The notes under the pieces: generated by a model
What the model was told of the DNA's origin: nothing
The model's database searches: none
The model's input: only the letters and a program-made list of their open reading frames with translations
Assembly (NCBI RefSeq): GCF_021191635.1
Contig: NZ_JAIWPR010000055.1
Coordinates: 1 to 41,329, forward strand
Direction: 5' to 3'
DNA length: 41,329 bases
From: Alterluteimonas quercicellularis
GTDB taxonomy: Bacteria; Pseudomonadota; Gammaproteobacteria; Xanthomonadales; Xanthomonadaceae
Made by a program: the position numbers and the translations under genes
Part shown: positions 38,053-41,329 of the stretch, piece by piece
Numbering within the stretch: position 1 is the first letter of the stretch
Layout: every line of letters starts with the position of its first letter

Positions 38053-38502
38053 ATGGACGCGGCGCGCCGCTTCCGGCTGTCGGCCGGGCCGATCGAGATC
38101 GCGCCGCTGCACGCGCGCCTGCGCCATCCCGCGGCCGGCGCCTGCGCGACGTTCGAGGGCTGGGTGCGCGACCACCACGACGGACGCGCGGTGCGCGGCC
38201 TGCGCTACGAGGCCTACGCCGCGCTGGCCGAGGCAGAGGGCGAGCGCATCGTCGCGGCCGCGCTGGCGCGCTTCGACCTGAAGGCGGCGCTGTGCGTGCA
38301 CCGCGTCGGCGACCTCGCGGTCGGCGATCTCGCGGTCTGGGTCGGCGTGGCGTCGGCGCATCGCGGCGCCGCGTTCGAGGCCTGCCGCGCGATCATCGAC
38401 GAGATCAAGCGCGACGTGCCGATCTGGAAGCGCGAGCGCTACGCCGAGGGCGACGCCGGCTGGCTACACCCCGGCGAAGGCGAGGGAGGGCGCGGCGCAT
38501 GA
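38053..38502 (+). CDS. moaE: molybdopterin synthase catalytic subunit MoaE
   Basis: 149 residues. It transfers sulfur from MoaD to cyclic pyranopterin monophosphate. Visible: GACATFEGWVRDHHDGRAV, LRYEAYAALAE, VHRVGDLAVGDLAVWVGVAS and DEIKRDVPIWKRERY, with Lys119 and Lys126 at the same positions as the E. coli active-site lysines. The stop overlaps the next gene as ATGA. moaB/mogA and moeA are not in the window. Confidence 0.97.
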   Translation: MDAARRFRLSAGPIEIAPLHARLRHPAAGACATFEGWVRDHHDGRAVRGLRYEAYAALAEAEGERIVAAALARFDLKAALCVHRVGDLAVGDLAVWVGVASAHRGAAFEACRAIIDEIKRDVPIWKRERYAEGDAGWLHPGEGEGGRGA

Positions 38503-39569
38503 GACGGCTCGCGGCCTGCCTGTGGCTGCTGGCCGCCGCGCCGGCCTGGGCGCAGGGCGAACTGCTGGTCGGCAACAAGGCCGCCGACACGGTGTGGCGG
38601 CTGTCGCTCGACGACGGCCGCCGGCTTGCCGAGACCGCGACCGGCGCCGCGCCGCACGAGATCGCGGTCTCGCCGGACGGGCGGACCGCGGTGGTCTCCG
38701 AGTACGGCCACGACGTGCCGGGTGCCAGCCTGACCGCGATCGCGCTCGACGGCGGCGCGCCGCGTGCGATCGACCTCGGCGCGCACCGGCGGCCGCACGG
38801 CCTGCGCTACGCGCCGGACGGGCGCCTGTTCGCCACCGCGGAGGCGGGCGGCGCGCTGCTGTGCGTGGACGTCGCTGCGGGGCGGGTGGGGCGCGCCTAC
38901 GAGGTGGGCGAGGGCGTCGGGCACATGGTCGCGCTGTCGCGCGACGGTGCCACCGCCTACGTCAGCAAGATCCGCGCGGGCAGCGTGGTGCGCGTGGACC
39001 TGGCCGGCGGGCGGAGGCTGGAACGCCCGGCGGGCGACGGCGCCGAGGGCATCGAGGTGGCCCCCGACGGCAGCGTGTGGGTGACCAACCGCGCCGCCGA
39101 CACCGTGACCGTGCACGATCCCGGGACCCTGGCGGTGCGGGCGACGCTGCCGAGCCCCGGCTTCCCGATCCGGGTGGCGTTCACGCCGGACGGCCGCCAC
39201 GCGCTGGTGACCAACGCCCGCGCGGCCACGCTGGCGGTGTTCGATGCCGTCACGCACGCGCCGGTCGCCACCGTGGCCCTGTCCGAGCCGGGCCGCGCGT
39301 ACCGGGAGACGCTGCTCGGGCGCGCCGCGCTGCCGATCGGCGTGATCGCCGACCCGGCGCGGCCGCGCGTCTACGTGGCGGTCAGCGGCGGCAACGAGAT
39401 CGCGGTGGTGGACAGCGAGCGCTGGCAGGTGGTCGCACGCTGGCCGACCGGCGACGAACCCGACGCCCTGGCGATCGCCGGCCGCCCCGCGGCGCGCGCG
39501 GCCGCCGCGGCGGCTTGCGCAGGCGCGGAGCCGGAGGCGGCCCGAAAAGGCGATGGCCCCGCCGACTGA
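38499..39569 (+). CDS. exported YVTN/YncE-type beta-propeller protein
   Basis: 356 residues with signal peptide MRRLAACLWLLAAAPAWAQ. About seven blades repeat the pattern of a glycine-rich strand pair, for example ELLVGNKAADTVWRLSL, HEIAVSPDGRTAVVSEYG, PHGLRYAPDGRLFATAEAGG, VWVTNRAADTVTVHDPGTL and RVYVAVSGGNEIAVVDSERW. The fold is a binding or redox-partner scaffold in the periplasm; no heme or copper ligand set is obvious. Coupling to moaE (ATGA) hints at a link with exported molybdoenzymes, but this is inference. Its last 15 bases overlap the convergent SRP RNA gene. Confidence 0.85.
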   Translation: MRRLAACLWLLAAAPAWAQGELLVGNKAADTVWRLSLDDGRRLAETATGAAPHEIAVSPDGRTAVVSEYGHDVPGASLTAIALDGGAPRAIDLGAHRRPHGLRYAPDGRLFATAEAGGALLCVDVAAGRVGRAYEVGEGVGHMVALSRDGATAYVSKIRAGSVVRVDLAGGRRLERPAGDGAEGIEVAPDGSVWVTNRAADTVTVHDPGTLAVRATLPSPGFPIRVAFTPDGRHALVTNARAATLAVFDAVTHAPVATVALSEPGRAYRETLLGRAALPIGVIADPARPRVYVAVSGGNEIAVVDSERWQVVARWPTGDEPDALAIAGRPAARAAAAAACAGAEPEAARKGDGPAD

Positions 39570-39656
39570 CCTCGTCGCCCGCGTCGATCGATACCGTTGC
39601 TGCCTTCCGGCCCTGGCGGGATTTTCGACCTAGCGTCGCGAGGGGCCGGCGAGGCC
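39555..39656 (-). ncRNA. ffs: signal recognition particle 4.5S RNA
   Basis: About 102 nt. The universally conserved apical domain reads CCAGGGCCGGAAGGCAGCAA on the minus strand, with the GGAA tetraloop and the asymmetric loop that bind Ffh. The ends pair as a long stem: 5' GGCCTCGCCG with 3' CGGCGGGGCC. CCTTTTCG follows the 3' end and may serve as terminator. Like several bacteria it sits near tRNA-Ser and dnaX. The 3' end overlaps the propeller gene on the other strand. Confidence 0.93.
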
Positions 39657-39865
39657 ACCATAGAAACGAACTGGTTGTGATGTACGGGCGGGATGGCTCG
39701 GCCCATCCATGGGCCTCGCCCCTCCGGCGCGATGCGCCTGCGGGGCCAGCCTGCGGCTGTCCGAATTCGTTCCTGACGAATTCGTCGAACCGCGGGTTCT
39801 CATCAAATCCACCCGTACCGTCTTCAACTGCAAAGGGGCCGGCGAGGCCCCTTTGCAGTTGAAGA
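39657..39865. other. interval between SRP RNA and tRNA-Ser with two inverted repeats
   Basis: No gene is seen. It holds GGCCCA-TCCA-TGGGCC (39700-39715), a 9-bp inverted repeat CGAATTCGT-TCCTG-ACGAATTCG (39762-39784), and the long tRNA-Ser terminator (39821-39865). The SRP RNA promoter must lie here on the minus strand; TTCTAT near its 5' end is the best but weak -10 candidate. Confidence 0.6.
39821..39865 (-). terminator. 20-bp perfect hairpin, probable terminator of tRNA-Ser(GGA)
   Basis: The arms TCTTCAACTGCAAAGGGGCC and its exact reverse complement are separated by 5 nt, starting directly at the tRNA 3' end. The inner AAAGGGGCC/GGCCCCTTT stem resembles a terminator with a short T run. 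Its top shares 16 bases with the 5' end of the SRP RNA. Confidence 0.8.
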
Positions 39866-39958
39866 TGGCGGAGAGGGCGGGATTCGAACCCGCGAAGCGG
39901 GGTTTAGCCGCTTACACACTTTCCAGGCGTGCTCCTTCAACCACTCGGACACCTCTCC
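39866..39958 (-). tRNA. tRNA-Ser(GGA)
   Basis: A class II tRNA of 93 nt. The acceptor GGAGAGG pairs with CCTCTCC. Loop CTGGAAA gives GGA. A long variable arm is present and CCA is encoded. It diverges from dnaX. Confidence 0.96.
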
Positions 39959-40093
39959 TCCCGGACCCGTCCGCGCCGGGCGGGCCGCGGGCAGGGCCGC
40001 GCATTCTAGCCCCAGGGCGGCCCCGGAACAAGGAAGCGCGGCGGCGGGTGCGCGGACAGGGAGGGTGGGGGTAGGGCGTGGCAGAATGGCGGC

Positions 40094-41329
40094 ATGTCCT
40101 ACCTCGTCCTCGCCCGCAAGTGGCGTCCGAAGCGTTTCGCCGAGCTGGTCGGGCAGGAACACGTGGTCCGCGCGCTGACCAACGCGCTGGATTCCGGCCG
40201 CGTGCACCATGCCTTCCTGTTCACCGGCACCCGCGGCGTGGGCAAGACCACGATCGCGCGGATCTTCGCCAAGAGCCTGAACTGCGAGTCCGGCACCTCG
40301 GCCGATCCCTGCGGCGTCTGCGAGACCTGCCGGTCGATCGACGCCGGGCGCTTCATCGACCTGCTCGAGATCGACGCGGCCAGCAACACCGGCGTGGACG
40401 ACGTGCGCGAGCTGATCGACAACGCGCAGTACATGCCCTCGCGCGGACGGGTGAAGGTCTACCTGATCGACGAAGTGCACATGCTCTCGAAGTCGGCCTT
40501 CAACGCGCTGCTGAAGACGCTGGAGGAACCGCCGGAGCACGTGAAGTTCCTGCTCGCCACCACCGACCCGCAGAAGCTGCCGGTGACCGTGCTCTCGCGC
40601 TGCCTGCAGTTCAACCTGAAGCGGCTGGACCTGGGCCAGATCGAGGGCCAGATCGGGCGCATCCTGGAGGCCGAGGGCATCGCCTTCGAGCCCGGCGCGG
40701 TGCGCCAGCTCGCGCGCGCCGCCGACGGCAGCCTGCGCGACGGGCTGTCGCTGCTCGACCAGGCGATCGCCTACACCGGCGGGCGGCTGGAGGACGCCGG
40801 CGTCGCCGCGATGCTGGGCACCGTCGACCGCGCCCGCGTGGGCGCGCTGCTGGCCGCGCTCGCGGGCGGCGACGGCGACGGCCTGCTGGCCGAGGTCGGT
40901 GCGCTGGCCGAGTTCTCGCCCGACTGGGGCGGGGTGCTCGACGCGCTCGCCGAGGCGCTGCACCGGGTGCAGGTGCGGCAGCTGGTGCCGGCCAGCGCGA
41001 TCGAGGGCGAGGGCATCGACCTGGACGCGCTGGCGCCGGCGCTGCGCCCGGAACTGGTGCAGCTGTGGTACCAGATGGCGCTCGACGGCCGCCGCGAGCT
41101 GCCGCTGGCGCCGAGCCCGCGCACCGGGTTCGAGATGAGCCTGCTGCGGATGCTGGCGTTCCGCCCGCTGGAAGGCGAGGCGGCGGCGCCGTCCGCCGCC
41201 GGCGGTGCCGCGCCGCGCGGCACGGGCCGGGATGCCGCTGCGGCGGCGCGTGCCGCGCTGGCGGCCGATGCCGCGCCGCCGAGACGGGCATCGCCGGCCG
41301 CCGAGGCGCCCGCTGCACCGAAGCGCGCC
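40094..41329 (+). CDS. dnaX: DNA polymerase III tau/gamma subunit (3' end outside window)
   Basis: 412 codons are visible and the frame is open to the last base. Start ATG 40094, MSYLVLARKWRPKRFAELVG. Clamp-loader AAA+ features: Walker A GTRGVGKTT (45-53), the zinc module Cys64/73/76/79 (NCESG, CGVCETC), Walker B VYLIDEVHML, sensor 1 LLATTDPQ and the SRC motif TVLSRCLQF. Domain III follows, then an Ala/Pro-rich linker where the window ends. Any slippery A6G frameshift site making gamma would lie beyond the edge or is absent; none is seen here. CAGAAT (40082-40087) ends 6 nt before the ATG, so the mRNA may be leaderless. Confidence 0.97.
   Translation, partial: MSYLVLARKWRPKRFAELVGQEHVVRALTNALDSGRVHHAFLFTGTRGVGKTTIARIFAKSLNCESGTSADPCGVCETCRSIDAGRFIDLLEIDAASNTGVDDVRELIDNAQYMPSRGRVKVYLIDEVHMLSKSAFNALLKTLEEPPEHVKFLLATTDPQKLPVTVLSRCLQFNLKRLDLGQIEGQIGRILEAEGIAFEPGAVRQLARAADGSLRDGLSLLDQAIAYTGGRLEDAGVAAMLGTVDRARVGALLAALAGGDGDGLLAEVGALAEFSPDWGGVLDALAEALHRVQVRQLVPASAIEGEGIDLDALAPALRPELVQLWYQMALDGRRELPLAPSPRTGFEMSLLRMLAFRPLEGEAAAPSAAGGAAPRGTGRDAAAAARAALAADAAPPRRASPAAEAPAAPKRA

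Noticed and set aside
40094..41329. Programmed frameshift signal in dnaX
   Set aside because: I looked for an A-rich slippery heptamer in the visible 412 codons and found none; the site, if any, would be beyond the window.

Overview
The window is a GC-rich (roughly 70% or more), gene-dense chromosomal segment of a gammaproteobacterium. It most likely comes from the Xanthomonadales (Lysobacter/Luteimonas/Xanthomonas relatives). The grounds are family-level knowledge: the conserved blocks tig-clpP-clpX-lon-hupB-ppiD and mltD-gloB-yafS-rnhA-dnaQ, an NAD-type isocitrate dehydrogenase, a Kdo kinase (kdkA), a DUF6165 gene, and short REP repeats beginning GTAGGAGCGCGC. No phage, integrase, transposase or CRISPR array is visible. 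This is mostly core genome, with small accessory-looking pieces at the left end and inside the molybdopterin operon.

Layout. 1-5530: the end of a FecR-type anti-sigma regulator, a large STN-containing TonB-dependent receptor, and an exported AbgB-like M20 amidohydrolase, forming one regulated uptake-plus-processing unit. 5531-5706: REP pair. 5707-13353 (minus strand): M48 protease, then phoB-phoR-ppk1-ppx, a phosphate-sensing and polyphosphate cluster with a three-repeat Pho box before phoB. 13505-15277 (plus): glutaredoxin and AhpD-like protein with overlapping start/stop codons, then NAD-isocitrate dehydrogenase. 15278-15578: two copies of the same terminator hairpin facing each other around a cluster of REP units. 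15579-16340 (minus): BI-1/YccA membrane protein. 16449-17324: tRNAs Pro, Arg, His, Lys and Leu.

17635-26545: the protein quality-control block. It holds trigger factor, ClpP, ClpX, Lon (with a sigma32-like heat-shock promoter), HU-beta followed after only 11 nt by tRNA-Val and tRNA-Asp, and PpiD. 26693-30656: mltD and gloB diverge from yafS, rnhA and dnaQ. 30675-32189: a PP2C phosphatase, tRNA-Ser(CGA) and a DUF6165 gene. 32185-32263 is a perfect REPIN whose two arms carry the stop codons of the two converging genes. 32259-33721 (minus): a GT9 glycosyltransferase and a small membrane protein.

33953-39569: nine tightly packed genes, kdkA, MBL hydrolase, moaA, fosX-like, DUF4440, moaC, moaD, moaE and a YVTN beta-propeller. 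They join LPS-core phosphorylation, molybdopterin synthesis and a FosX-type epoxide-hydrolase homologue in one probable transcript. 39555-40093: the SRP 4.5S RNA gene (minus, its 3' end overlapping the propeller gene) and tRNA-Ser(GGA). 40094 to the end: dnaX, cut by the window edge.

No wholly new system can be demonstrated from sequence alone. The least expected items are the FosX homologue inside the moa operon, the REPIN that supplies two stop codons, the 16-bp SRP-RNA 5' sequence repeated in the tRNA-Ser terminator, the hupB-tRNA read-through unit, and a set of genes that look leaderless.
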